This document shows positions 56,054 to 63,750 of a DNA stretch of 64,000 bases, piece by piece (positions within the stretch are counted from its first letter, which is position 1; each line of letters starts with the position of its first letter). The notes under the pieces were generated by a model. The model did no database searches. It was not told where the DNA came from and was given only the letters and a program-made list of their open reading frames with translations. The stretch spans positions 124,001 through 188,000 of the forward strand of contig CAYUPI010000006.1 in assembly GCA_964446585.1 (NCBI GenBank), in the 5' to 3' direction. The stretch comes from CAYUPI01 sp964446585 (GTDB lineage: Bacteria > Verrucomicrobiota > Verrucomicrobiia > Limisphaerales > UBA8199). A program made the translations under genes and the position numbers.

Positions 56054-56533
56054 GTCGGGTGTCGAGTGAAAGACAAGAAATATGAGCCAATACGCGTTGG
56101 AGAATTTCGGCGCTTATCGGAAGGCCATGGAACTCTTTGACTTCGTCGTGCAAGACATGGCAGATCTCAGGGGCGACCCTCGCTGCTATCGATTGGTTGT
56201 CCAACATGTCGCCAGCGCAGATTCCATCTGTGCGAACATCGAGGAGGGTTATGGCCGCCTAAGCCGCGGCGAGTACGTTCGTTTTCTGGATTTCTCCCGT
56301 GGTTCAGCTCGAGAAACGCGAGGCAGGTATGTGCGGCTCAAACACTGGATCGGGCCAGAGATAATCAAGGCTCGGACGGCGCTGGCAGACGAGATTATCT
56401 CAATATTGACTAAGACAATCAGCACACTCCAGCAGCAGATGGAGAAACCGCGCTCAAGCGCAACGTCCTACCTGAGGGACGACACCTCAATCCCCGCGAG
56501 CGACGAGTGTGTTCCGCCCCCTCGACACCCGAC
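56054..56533. repeat. Word-type inverted repeats flanking the S23 gene
   Basis: GTCGGGTGTCGAG (56054-56066) and its exact reverse complement CTCGACACCCGAC (56521-56533) bracket the S23 gene; further partial words (GAGTGGCGAGTGTC on the left, CCTCGACACTC on the right) extend both arms. The pair plus gene fills the space between the moxR stop and the DUF58 start. Confidence 0.75.
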
Positions 56534-56573
56534 CCTCGACACTCCGTTGACCCCCGACGATGAATCTGTCTGA
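56082..56573 (+). CDS. Four-helix-bundle protein of the S23/23S rRNA intervening-sequence family, inserted in the Bat operon
   Basis: 163 residues. The first 120 (MSQYALENFGAYRKAMELFDFV, then RLVVQHVASADSICANIEEGYGR, FLDFSRGSARETRGRYVRL) are the S23 family bundle with its YRKAMEL and SIxANIAEGxGR signatures; the family also occurs inside 23S rRNA genes and is related to the Avd accessory protein of diversity-generating retroelements. Its C-terminus (RHPTLDTPLTPD) is translated from the right word array and its stop lies inside the start of the DUF58 gene. No rRNA gene or reverse transcriptase is present. It separates moxR from the DUF58 gene, which are normally adjacent, so it is an insertion. 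Role unknown; RNA or DNA binding is plausible. Confidence 0.85.
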   Translation: MSQYALENFGAYRKAMELFDFVVQDMADLRGDPRCYRLVVQHVASADSICANIEEGYGRLSRGEYVRFLDFSRGSARETRGRYVRLKHWIGPEIIKARTALADEIISILTKTISTLQQQMEKPRSSATSYLRDDTSIPASDECVPPPRHPTLDTPLTPDDESV

Positions 56574-57477
56574 GCTTCTCGAGTCCGTCCGCCGCGTCGA
56601 GGTGCGTACTAATCGCCTGGTGAACGACACCATGGTCGGTGCTTACCTGAGCCATTTCAAGGGGCGTGGCATGGATTTCGAGGAACTGCGCGAGTATATC
56701 CCCGGCGACGAAGTGCGGGACATCGATTGGAATGTCACCTACCGGATGGGTCGCCCGTTCGTTAAACGCTTCCGTGAGGAGCGTGAGCTTACCATGGTCC
56801 TGGCCGTCGATGTTTCGGCCTCGGCGGCCTTCGGTTCTTTGCGGCGTTCCAAACGCGAGTTCGCCGCCGAGGTCGCGGGCACGCTGGCCATCTCCGCCGC
56901 GCGTAGCAGCGACAAAGTCGCGCTACTGTTGTTCACCAATCAGATCGAATTATTCCTGCCGCCGCGCAAGGGACGACGGCACATTCTGCGCATCTTGCGG
57001 GAGATGCTGTTTTTCGAACCGAAGAGCCGCGCCACCAACACGCCTGTAGCGCTAGCCTTCCTGAACCACGTGTTGCGACGTCGTTCCATTGTGTTTCTCC
57101 TCACTGATTTTCTGCATTGTTTCGGTCCAACAGCACCGCTGCCAGACGCTGGACGCGGCATTCTCCAGGAACTTGGGTTGACCAACGCGCGACACGACCT
57201 GGTCTGCCTGCACCTGCACGACCCGCGCGAGAGCACGTTGCCGCCGGCGGGATTGCTGACGGTTGAAGACGCCGAGACCGGGGAATTGTTAGAGCTGGAC
57301 TCGAGCCGTGCCGCCGTGCGGAGGAAGTTTGCCGATACCAACGCCGAGCGGTTGGCCGAGCTGGACCGCGCCCTGCAACGCGCCGGCGTGGACACTTTGC
57401 GCTTCAGCACGGCGGACGCCTTCGCCCAAACCCTGCAGCATTTCTTTGAGACGCGACGCGGCCGAAGACGCGGGTGA
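56560..57477 (+). CDS. DUF58 (vWA-like) protein, Bat operon
   Basis: 305 residues from ATG 56560; its first 14 nt overlap the S23 gene end. The DUF58 signature is at residues about 27-75 (GRGMDFEELREYIPGDEVRDIDWNVTYRMGRPFVKRF), followed by a vWA-like domain with DVSASAAFGS (a DxSxS-type metal site, LAVDVSAS) and SDKVALLLFTNQIELF. It has no membrane helix, unlike the DUF58 at 22523. It should work with MoxR. A word array follows its stop codon. Confidence 0.9.
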   Translation: MNLSELLESVRRVEVRTNRLVNDTMVGAYLSHFKGRGMDFEELREYIPGDEVRDIDWNVTYRMGRPFVKRFREERELTMVLAVDVSASAAFGSLRRSKREFAAEVAGTLAISAARSSDKVALLLFTNQIELFLPPRKGRRHILRILREMLFFEPKSRATNTPVALAFLNHVLRRRSIVFLLTDFLHCFGPTAPLPDAGRGILQELGLTNARHDLVCLHLHDPRESTLPPAGLLTVEDAETGELLELDSSRAAVRRKFADTNAERLAELDRALQRAGVDTLRFSTADAFAQTLQHFFETRRGRRRG

Positions 57478-57483
57478 AAAACC

Positions 57484-57626
57484 GAATGACGAATGCCGAA
57501 GCCCGAAAGAAATCCGAAACCCGAAGTCCGAACGAAATCTTTTCACTGGCTGATAGGAGTTTCGGGCTTCGGAATTCGGATTTTGTCATTCTTTCGGGTT
57601 TCGGAATTCGGATTTCGTCATTGGCT
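57484..57626. repeat. Word array F between DUF58 and DUF4381-like genes
   Basis: Left part (A/C-rich) has CCGAAGCCCGAA (57496-57507) and CCGAAACCCGAA (57514-57525). Right part (T/G-rich) is a tandem of two 31-nt units, 57560-57590 and 57592-57622, differing at two positions and holding the exact reverse complements at 57561-57572 and 57593-57604. The word order is the same on both sides rather than mirrored. Confidence 0.8.
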
Positions 57627-58215
57627 TCAGTGCTTCGCGCTTTGTTTGCTGTGTTCACCCTGCTCTCTCCTGGCTGCCACGAACACCGGCCGGGACGACA
57701 TCCCGCCACTTCGGCCGCCGCGAGGCGAACTGCCGCCCTCTTTTTGGGAACAGCATGGAGTTTGGGTGGTCTTTTCCAGTGTCGCTTTGATGGGGCTTGT
57801 CGGCGTCGCATTGTGGTGGGCACTGCGCCCTCGGCCAGTCGTCGCCGTGGCTCCCGAGGTTCAGGCCCGGCAGGAGCTGGAGCAGTTGCGCAACCATCCC
57901 GAGGATGGCGCCCTCCTGAGCCGGGCCTCCCAAGTCCTGCGACGTTATTTGATTCGCGCCTTCGAACTGCCGCCGAACGAACTCACGACGACCGAATTTT
58001 GCAGTTTGATTTCCGGCACTCAGAAGTTTGGCGCTCACTTCTCCACCTCAGTCAGCGAGTATCTGCGCAGGTGCGATGAGCGCAAATTTGCGCCTCTGAC
58101 TGATTCGCAGCCGTTCGAAGGAGTCGCGCAGGCGTTGAAACTCATTGAGTCGGGCGAAGCACGCCGCGCCGAGCTGCGCCGAGCGGAGCAAAACACGGAG
58201 GCGGCGAAGCGATGA
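57493..58215 (+). CDS. DUF4381-like Bat-operon protein
   Basis: 240 residues if started at ATG 57493, but the first 45 are encoded by word array F. A TTG at 57583 would give a 29-31-residue signal-like N-terminus ending in CFALCLLCSPCSLLA. After PPLRPPRGELPPSFWEQHGVWV comes a helix (VFSSVALMGLVGVALWWAL), then a cytoplasmic helical domain (LEQLRNHPEDGALLSRASQVLRRYLIRAFELP, TTTEFCSLI, PFEGVAQALKLIESGE) of DUF4381 type, usual between DUF58 and VWA genes. Role: unknown partner in the Bat complex. The real start is uncertain. Confidence 0.75.
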   Translation: MPKPERNPKPEVRTKSFHWLIGVSGFGIRILSFFRVSEFGFRHWLQCFALCLLCSPCSLLAATNTGRDDIPPLRPPRGELPPSFWEQHGVWVVFSSVALMGLVGVALWWALRPRPVVAVAPEVQARQELEQLRNHPEDGALLSRASQVLRRYLIRAFELPPNELTTTEFCSLISGTQKFGAHFSTSVSEYLRRCDERKFAPLTDSQPFEGVAQALKLIESGEARRAELRRAEQNTEAAKR

Positions 58216-58263
58216 AAGAGAACGGCACTCCATCACTCCACCACTCCATTATTCCATTTTCCA
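58216..58263. repeat. Word array G before the first VWA gene
   Basis: CACTCCATCACTCCACCACT followed by CCATTATTCCATTTTCC, tandem CACTCCA words of one polarity, ending just before the ATG at 58267. No facing arm. Confidence 0.6.
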
Positions 58264-58266
58264 GCC

Positions 58267-59307
58267 ATGCCTGGCGCCTTTGAGTTTCAGTATCCGTGGG
58301 TGCTCGCCCTGCTGGCGCTGCTGCCGGTCTATGCGATTTTGCACGGGCGCGTCGGCAAATTGTCAGCTCTCAGATTCCCAAGCGCCGAGATCGCCCGAGC
58401 GGCGGGGGCGGCGGCGCGCGCGGCGGCGGGCCGCCTGTTGTGGTTCTTGAGGATCTTGACGGTGGGCCTTTGCGTGGTGGCGTTGGCCGGGCCGCGCTTC
58501 GCCAACGATCACATCGAAACCCAGGCCAGCGGCGTGGACATCATGCTCGTGCTCGACCTTTCCTGGTCGATGATGGCCCTGGACATGAGCGGACCGCGCG
58601 AGCGCGTTTCGCGCTTCGACATCGCCTCACAAGTCCTCGAGGATTTTATCCGGCGTCGGCCGAGCGATCGGCTGGGGCTGATCGTCTTTTCCGCCGTGCC
58701 CTATCTGGCCAGCCCGCTGACACTTGACCATGATTGGCTCATTGAAAACCTGCATCGGCTGCATGTGGGCCTCATCCGTGATCTGGGCACCGCCATTGGC
58801 GACGCGGCCGCTGCCGGTGCCCGCCGACTCAAGAGCCTCAAGGACAGCAAGAGCCGCATCATCATTTTGCTGACCGATGGCGATAACAATCGAGGCGAGA
58901 TTGATCCTGTGCCGGCGGCGCAACTGGCGGCCGCCATGGGAGAGAAAGTCTATACCATCGGCATCGGCATCGAGGAACCGTGCCAATTGCCGCTCTTCGA
59001 TCCGTCCACCGGCAAGCTCCGCCTCGATCCGAATGGCAACGTCATTCCGGCGCTGACGCTGCAACCGGCTAATTACTCGGTGCTCGGCAAAATGTCGGCG
59101 CTCTCGAACGCGAAATTCTACCGCGCGACCAATCGGCGCGAGTTACAGAACATCTACAACGATATCGATCGACTCGAGAAAACTGAGGTCAAACTCCGCC
59201 GTTTTACGACTTATCGCCCTTTGTTTCAATGGCCGTTGCTGGCCGCCTTCGGTTTGCTGGCGATCGAACTGCTGCTGGTCAATACACGGTTCCGCCGAGT
59301 GCCCTGA
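58267..59307 (+). CDS. batA: VWA-domain membrane protein (BatA-like)
   Basis: 346 residues. Helices near 9-25 and 57-75 and a last one near 316-335 surround a von Willebrand A domain with the MIDAS motif DLSWSM (Asp97, Ser99, Ser101), the metal-site Thr/Asp in LLTDGDNNRGEIDP and GEKVYTIGIGIEE. The first helix preceded by FEFQYPWVLALLALLPV is the BatA/BatB opening. It is the first of two VWA genes. Bat proteins were named for aerotolerance in Bacteroides and occur with MoxR; they form large membrane complexes in Francisella and Leptospira. Gene symbol by position and domain only. Confidence 0.88.
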   Translation: MPGAFEFQYPWVLALLALLPVYAILHGRVGKLSALRFPSAEIARAAGAAARAAAGRLLWFLRILTVGLCVVALAGPRFANDHIETQASGVDIMLVLDLSWSMMALDMSGPRERVSRFDIASQVLEDFIRRRPSDRLGLIVFSAVPYLASPLTLDHDWLIENLHRLHVGLIRDLGTAIGDAAAAGARRLKSLKDSKSRIIILLTDGDNNRGEIDPVPAAQLAAAMGEKVYTIGIGIEEPCQLPLFDPSTGKLRLDPNGNVIPALTLQPANYSVLGKMSALSNAKFYRATNRRELQNIYNDIDRLEKTEVKLRRFTTYRPLFQWPLLAAFGLLAIELLLVNTRFRRVP

Positions 59308-59515
59308 GGAAATGACGAATGACAAATGACGAAAGAAATCCGAATGACCCGTCCTCCGTAGCAAGTGGAGAAACGACTAGTGCGACGCGGTGCTGCTGGG
59401 GAGGGTGGACGAAGTTCGAAAAGCATGGGCCGACCAGCGGCTTCGAGTTTCGGGCTTCGTCATCGGGCTTCGTCATTCTTTCGACATTCGACATTAGTCA
59501 TTAGTCATTCGCGTC
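59308..59515. repeat. Word array H between the two VWA genes
   Basis: Left: AATGACGAATGACAAATGAC and more (59311-59340), A-rich. Right: TTCGGGCTTCGTCATCGGGC with CATTCGACATTAGTCATTAG and GTCATT (59448-59511), running to the ATG at 59516. AATGACGAA and TTCGTCATT are exact complements. The middle (59350-59440) is unrelated GC-rich DNA. Confidence 0.75.
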
Positions 59516-60556
59516 ATGAATTTTACCCATCCGCATTTCGCTGAACCTCGCTGGCTATGGCTGGCGGTGCTGGGACCGCTGTTGCTGCTGCTCGTGCACC
59601 GATATTCGGCGTGGGCGCGGCGTCGTCAATTGGCGCAACTGGCCGCGCCCCAGTTCCTGGAGGACTTGCTCCGCTCTCATAGCCCGCCAAGGCGCGTGGT
59701 GAAACAGGGGCTGTTGGTGCTGGCGGTCGCCGGCATCGGCCTCGCCCTGGCACGGCCACAATGGGGCGAGCTGGCCAATGCCGGACAGTTGCTCGGCCAG
59801 GACGTCGTCTTCGTCCTGGATTGTTCGCGCAGCATGTTGGCCTCCGATGTCAGGCCAAGCCGACTGCTACGCGCCAAACTGGCCATTCTCGATTTCGTCC
59901 AACGCCGCGGACGCGGTCGCGTCGGACTGGTCGCCTTTGCCGGCCAGTCTTTTCTTCAATGTCCGCTCACGTACGATTATGGCGCGTTTCAGGAGGCGCT
60001 GACGATCATCGATGATAAAACGATTCCGATTCCCGGCACCGACCTGGGCCAGGGCCTCGATGAAGGCTACCACGCCCTCCAGAAAACGGAGCGGCAAAAG
60101 CTGTTAATCGCACTGACGGATGGCGAGGATCTGGAGAAAGGCGGCGTCAAAATGGCCGAAAAACTCGCCAAAGAAGGCGTCGTGGTTTTCACCGTCGGCG
60201 TGGGCACGCCGGCCGGAGCGGAAATCGAAGTCGTCAACGAGCAGGGCAAGCCAGAACTGCTGCGAGATTCGAACAGCCAGGTCGTCCGGAGCCGGTTGGA
60301 TGAGCCGACGCTTCAGGCGATCGCACAAGCTACCCGTGGCGCCTATTATCCTTTGGGGCCGCTTGGCGAGGGGCTAGCCAAAGTCCGAATAGCGGCCGAG
60401 GCGCTGAATCAAAGCAGCGGCGCCACCTCTGCCCCTAAGTTTGGCGTGGACCGGTTTCATCTGCCTCTAGCAGCCGCGTTGGGGCTGCTGGTGATGGAAT
60501 CGCTGTTCGGCACGAGAAGGCGGGAACACGTTCCCCGGCCAACACCCCGGTCATAA
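59516..60556 (+). CDS. batB: VWA-domain membrane protein (BatB-like)
   Basis: 346 residues. Helices near 12-28 and 62-79; VWA MIDAS DCSRSM (Asp102, Ser104, Ser106) with the metal-site partners in IPIPGTDLGQGLDEGYHAL and IALTDGEDLEKGG. The start FAEPRWLWLAVLGPLLLLLVHR is the BatB opening. The partner VWA protein is encoded 208 nt upstream, with word array H between them. It is followed by a TPR gene as in other bat operons. The two should form a complex controlled by MoxR. Confidence 0.9.
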   Translation: MNFTHPHFAEPRWLWLAVLGPLLLLLVHRYSAWARRRQLAQLAAPQFLEDLLRSHSPPRRVVKQGLLVLAVAGIGLALARPQWGELANAGQLLGQDVVFVLDCSRSMLASDVRPSRLLRAKLAILDFVQRRGRGRVGLVAFAGQSFLQCPLTYDYGAFQEALTIIDDKTIPIPGTDLGQGLDEGYHALQKTERQKLLIALTDGEDLEKGGVKMAEKLAKEGVVVFTVGVGTPAGAEIEVVNEQGKPELLRDSNSQVVRSRLDEPTLQAIAQATRGAYYPLGPLGEGLAKVRIAAEALNQSSGATSAPKFGVDRFHLPLAAALGLLVMESLFGTRRREHVPRPTPRS

Positions 60557-60592
60557 CAGTCTTGCGCGGGACAGCGGACTGTCTTATTATTC
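60556..60592 (+). terminator. Possible attenuator between batB and the TPR gene
   Basis: ACAGTC (60556-60561) and GACTGT (60577-60582) form a 6-bp stem followed by CTTATTATTCT, a T-rich but interrupted tail. It lies between cotranscribed genes, so partial termination is the most one can suggest. Confidence 0.3.
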
Positions 60593-60596
60593 TGCC

Positions 60597-61565
60597 ATGA
60601 CCACTGTTGCCGGGATGAAGCAGCACCGGAAGAAACACCCCCGGTGCCACAGCGTGGCAATTGCCCTTTCATTACTTTGCGCCTCGGCAATCGCTTCCGC
60701 CGACTCCTCGCGCGACACTGCCACGAATGCCGCTCCACCCACCAACTCCCGTGAATTCTTTAACGCCGGCACTCGAGAACTGCGCGCCGACAAACTTCGC
60801 GAGGCGGAGGCGTACTTCGAGACGGCCCTGGCGAGCCAGAACCAGCGGCTCCAGACGCCCGCGCTGTACAACTTGGGCCACGTCCGCTTCGGGCAGGGGA
60901 TCGAGGAATTAAAAAAGGGACCTTCGGCTCAATCGGCTGCCACCATGTCTCAGGTGGCCGAACAACAGGGTGAGGAAGCGCTCCAGGCGGCGGACGCGGC
61001 CCTCGAAAGCAACGACGTGCAGAAGATGGTTGCCGCCTACGTTCAAGGCCGCGGCAGGCGCAGGGAACTCAAGGCGGCCAGGGAAGCTGTACTCCAGGCA
61101 CTCAAAGCCCACGGAGCGACCCTGGTTAAATGGCAGCGCGCCTCCGGTGATTTCAAAAGCTCACTCGAATTGGACGGAACTCAGGCCGACGCGCGCCAAA
61201 ATGCGGATGTGGTTGACCGGCGGATCGCGCAACTGGTGGACAGAGTCATCCAATTAAAGCTGCAGTGCAGCTCGTGTGCCGGAATGTGCAACAAGCTCGG
61301 CGATAAGCTGAAGCAGCTCAAATCCCGAATCCCAGGCTCACAAATGCCGCCCGGCGCAGGCGAGGACGATGAGGATGAGGACCAGCAACCGAGCCCGCAA
61401 GCTGGACAAAAGGAAGTGGCCTCCAAATCGGGGCGTGAAATGTCGCTTTCTCCGGAACAAGCCGGATGGCTGCTTGAAGGTTACAAGCTGGACAGCGAGC
61501 GTCGGCTGCCGATGGTTCAAGGCCCTCTCGCCGAACCCAAAGACCGCTCGCGCAAGACGTGGTGA
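60597..61565 (+). CDS. Exported TPR protein (BatC-like)
   Basis: 322 residues. The start MTTVAGMKQHRKKHPRCHSVA leads into a signal segment IALSLLCASAIASADSS. TPR-like repeats are seen near residues 50-85 (REFFNAGTRELRADKLREAEAYFETAL) and later helical pairs (EALQAADAALESNDVQKM). A Cys cluster CSSCAGMC lies near 223-230, unusual in a periplasmic TPR protein and a possible metal or disulfide site. An acidic Glu/Asp-rich and Gln-rich tail precedes a final helical element. Typical bat operons carry such a TPR gene after the VWA genes. Confidence 0.75.
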   Translation: MTTVAGMKQHRKKHPRCHSVAIALSLLCASAIASADSSRDTATNAAPPTNSREFFNAGTRELRADKLREAEAYFETALASQNQRLQTPALYNLGHVRFGQGIEELKKGPSAQSAATMSQVAEQQGEEALQAADAALESNDVQKMVAAYVQGRGRRRELKAAREAVLQALKAHGATLVKWQRASGDFKSSLELDGTQADARQNADVVDRRIAQLVDRVIQLKLQCSSCAGMCNKLGDKLKQLKSRIPGSQMPPGAGEDDEDEDQQPSPQAGQKEVASKSGREMSLSPEQAGWLLEGYKLDSERRLPMVQGPLAEPKDRSRKTW

Positions 61566-63595
61566 TCTATAGGAAAGCTCCAAGCTCCAAGCTCCAAGCA
61601 CCGGGGAAACACCAAATCCCAAACACCAAACACCAAGCACCAGGCAAATCCCAAGCTCCAACGCCCAAACTCCAAAGAAGCTCCGAAGCCCAAACTCCAA
61701 AGTGCAATCGGGCGCGTTCGAGTCGGGGTTTGAAATTTAGGATTTCTTTGGGATTTGGTTCTTGGGATTTGGTGCTTGCCTGGAGTTTGCTTGGTGCTTC
61801 GTGCTTCTTGGCGCTTTCTGCTCACGGCCAATCGGCTGGCAATCCACCTCAGGATCCATTGATGTCTCTCATGATGTCGCAGCCAAAAATTGATGTCAGC
61901 TCACCAGTAACTCCCTATGCCTGGTTTGATCCTCCGGTCGTTGGGCCCGGTCAACTCTCTTTCTATCGGGTCACGTTCAATGCTTTGGAGGAGTCGATCG
62001 AGTGGCGCCCCGAGATCGCCGCGCCGCCGAATCTTGATCTGCGGGCGGGCACTCGCGGCCAAATGCTCCAGCCAGTTGCAGCCTCGATCCAGCCGCGCAC
62101 GACGTTCAATTATCGCGCCCGGCCAAAGGTGCCCGGTGACTACACGGTTGCTGAGTTCACGGTGAACGTCTCCGGAAAACCCATCGTGGTGCCCGCGGCG
62201 ACATTGAGCGTCGTCAGCACCGCGGCCGCGCCTCCGCCGACCCAACCAGTCATGGAAATTCCAGCAACGAATCTGTATGTCGGCCAGCCTGTGAATGCGC
62301 GCGTAGCCCTTGCCGCGTCCTCAGCAGGCCTGGCGCAGATGCTGATGTTGGTCCAGTTGGGCGGTGAAGGATTCATTGTGGACCAGAGCGCCGTGCGCCA
62401 GCGAATTGAAAGCATGATGCGCGGTGGGACCAACTTCACAACCTCCATTTATGAAACTGTGCTCACACCGGTCATCACCGGTAAAATCAGCCCGTTCGCC
62501 CAGGGCTTCACCGCTCTCAGCGGTGGTGCGGCTCCAGTCGGGACCAACAATCAGGCTGCCGGTCCCGGCGGCCCTCCGCAATACACCTTGGTGGAATCCG
62601 ATCCCGTCGAACTGACGGTCCGGCCGCTGCCAACAGCAGGCGAATTGCCGGGTTTCACCGGCGCAATCGGCGCGTTTGTCGTTGACCCACCGGTCCTGGC
62701 CACCAACCTCCTGCGCGTCGGCGACCCGGTAAAGCTCACCGTGGCGGTGCGCAGCGGTGCCGGCTTCGCCCGCCTGGTCGCCCCGCCTGCGCCGCAAGTG
62801 CGCGATTGGCAGGTGCTGGCCGCCACTCCCGAGGGCGAGCCGGCGCGGCTAGTGCAGGCCCATGGATACGCCGGCTTCGAGTACACGCTTATTCCCATGA
62901 CCGAGGAAGCGCGCTCCACCCCGGCGATCCCATACAGTTGTTTCGATCCGGCTCGCGGTGTTTATGTGGATCTGACGATTCCCTCGCTGCCGGTCACGGT
63001 GCAGCCCGGCTCGGCGCCCGCCGACTGGCAGTCGATTTTGCAGGAGGCTGCGACTGCTCCAGAGACTGAAGAAGTTCTTGCTCTTAGCGGCCTCGCGCCT
63101 GCTCCAGGCCGCTGTTCTGACAGCTTGGCGCCCTTGCAGCAACAGGCCTGGTTTCCATTTGCGCAACTCGGGCCAGCAATGGTCTTTGTCGGCTTGTGGG
63201 GCTGGGACAGGCGCCGCCAGTATCTGGAACAACATCCGCAAATCCTCCTGCGCCGGCGCGCGCGGCGGGCGTTGCGCCGTGAATGGCGCGCTATGCGTCG
63301 CGCGGCCCGTACTGGGGACGCGCCCCGGTTCGCCGCCGCGGCCGTCAGCGCCCTGCGCGTCGCTTGTGCGCCCCATTTCCCCGCCGAACCCCGCGCTTTG
63401 GTCGGTGGCGACGTCCTGCAACTGCTCGGTTCGGTGGATGGACCGGATGGCTCGACGACGGCGTCGGCCGTGCGGCGTCTTTTCACGGCTTCGGACGCCG
63501 AGCGCTTTGCGGTTTCCTCCGAGAGCGCCCGCGACTTGCTCGTCCTTGAGCCCGAGCTCGAACGGATTCTTGAAGGTTTGGAGGCGAAATTGTGA
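61559..63595 (+). CDS. batD: BatD-like protein with word-array-encoded N-terminus
   Basis: 678 residues from GTG 61559 overlapping the previous stop; the first 80 or so derive from word array I, and a GTG at 61772 would give MLAWSLLGASCFLALSAHG, a signal-like start without Lys/Arg. From about residue 100 (VSSPVTPYAWFDPPVVGPGQL) the protein is beta-rich, as BatD proteins are (oxygen tolerance family), with several LTVRPLP-like strand repeats. A membrane helix lies near residue 535 (FPFAQLGPAMVFVGLWGW), then an Arg-rich cytoplasmic domain (RRRARRALRREWRAM) and a helical end. BatD is the periplasmic partner of the VWA complex. Confidence 0.82.
   Translation: MVIYRKAPSSKLQAPGKHQIPNTKHQAPGKSQAPTPKLQRSSEAQTPKCNRARSSRGLKFRISLGFGSWDLVLAWSLLGASCFLALSAHGQSAGNPPQDPLMSLMMSQPKIDVSSPVTPYAWFDPPVVGPGQLSFYRVTFNALEESIEWRPEIAAPPNLDLRAGTRGQMLQPVAASIQPRTTFNYRARPKVPGDYTVAEFTVNVSGKPIVVPAATLSVVSTAAAPPPTQPVMEIPATNLYVGQPVNARVALAASSAGLAQMLMLVQLGGEGFIVDQSAVRQRIESMMRGGTNFTTSIYETVLTPVITGKISPFAQGFTALSGGAAPVGTNNQAAGPGGPPQYTLVESDPVELTVRPLPTAGELPGFTGAIGAFVVDPPVLATNLLRVGDPVKLTVAVRSGAGFARLVAPPAPQVRDWQVLAATPEGEPARLVQAHGYAGFEYTLIPMTEEARSTPAIPYSCFDPARGVYVDLTIPSLPVTVQPGSAPADWQSILQEAATAPETEEVLALSGLAPAPGRCSDSLAPLQQQAWFPFAQLGPAMVFVGLWGWDRRRQYLEQHPQILLRRRARRALRREWRAMRRAARTGDAPRFAAAAVSALRVACAPHFPAEPRALVGGDVLQLLGSVDGPDGSTTASAVRRLFTASDAERFAVSSESARDLLVLEPELERILEGLEAKL
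61574..61800. repeat. Word array I over the batD 5' region
   Basis: Left arm: AGCTCCAAGCTCCAAGCTCC and CACCAAATCCCAAACACCAA with two copies of CCAAACTCCAAA (61665-61676 and 61690-61701). Right arm: TTTGGGATTTGGTTCTTGGG and ATTTGGTGCTTGCC. CACCAAATCCCAA (61610-61622) is the exact complement of TTGGGATTTGGTG (61762-61774). The array lies inside the reading frame of batD. Confidence 0.8.
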
Positions 63596-63611
63596 TCTGC
63601 CAAAGGCGAAC

Positions 63612-63750
63612 GTGCAAACCACAAATCCCCAATTCCAAAAAAACTCCAACGTCCAAACTCCAAATCGAATGTTTCGTGCCTTCGAAATTTCGAAGTTGAG
63701 ATTTGGGATTTTTTTGGGGTTTGGGCTTTGTGATTTGGGATTTCTTCTGC
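63612..63750. repeat. Word array J before the last TPR gene
   Basis: Left: CACAAATCCCCAATTCCAAA and CTCCAACGTCCAAACTCCAA, with CCAAACTCCAAA at 63653-63664, the same 12-mer as in array I. Right: GATTTGGGATTTTTTTGGGG and TTTGGGCTTTGTGATTTGGG. The right arm is read as coding sequence of the next gene. Confidence 0.75.

Noticed and set aside
56082..56573. S23 gene as an intervening sequence in a 23S rRNA gene, or as part of a diversity-generating retroelement
   Set aside because: No rRNA sequence, reverse transcriptase or template/variable repeat pair is visible around it.
57484..63750. Word arrays as a CRISPR array
   Set aside because: No fixed repeat length, no unique spacers, and no cas genes; words are 7-9 nt and tandem.
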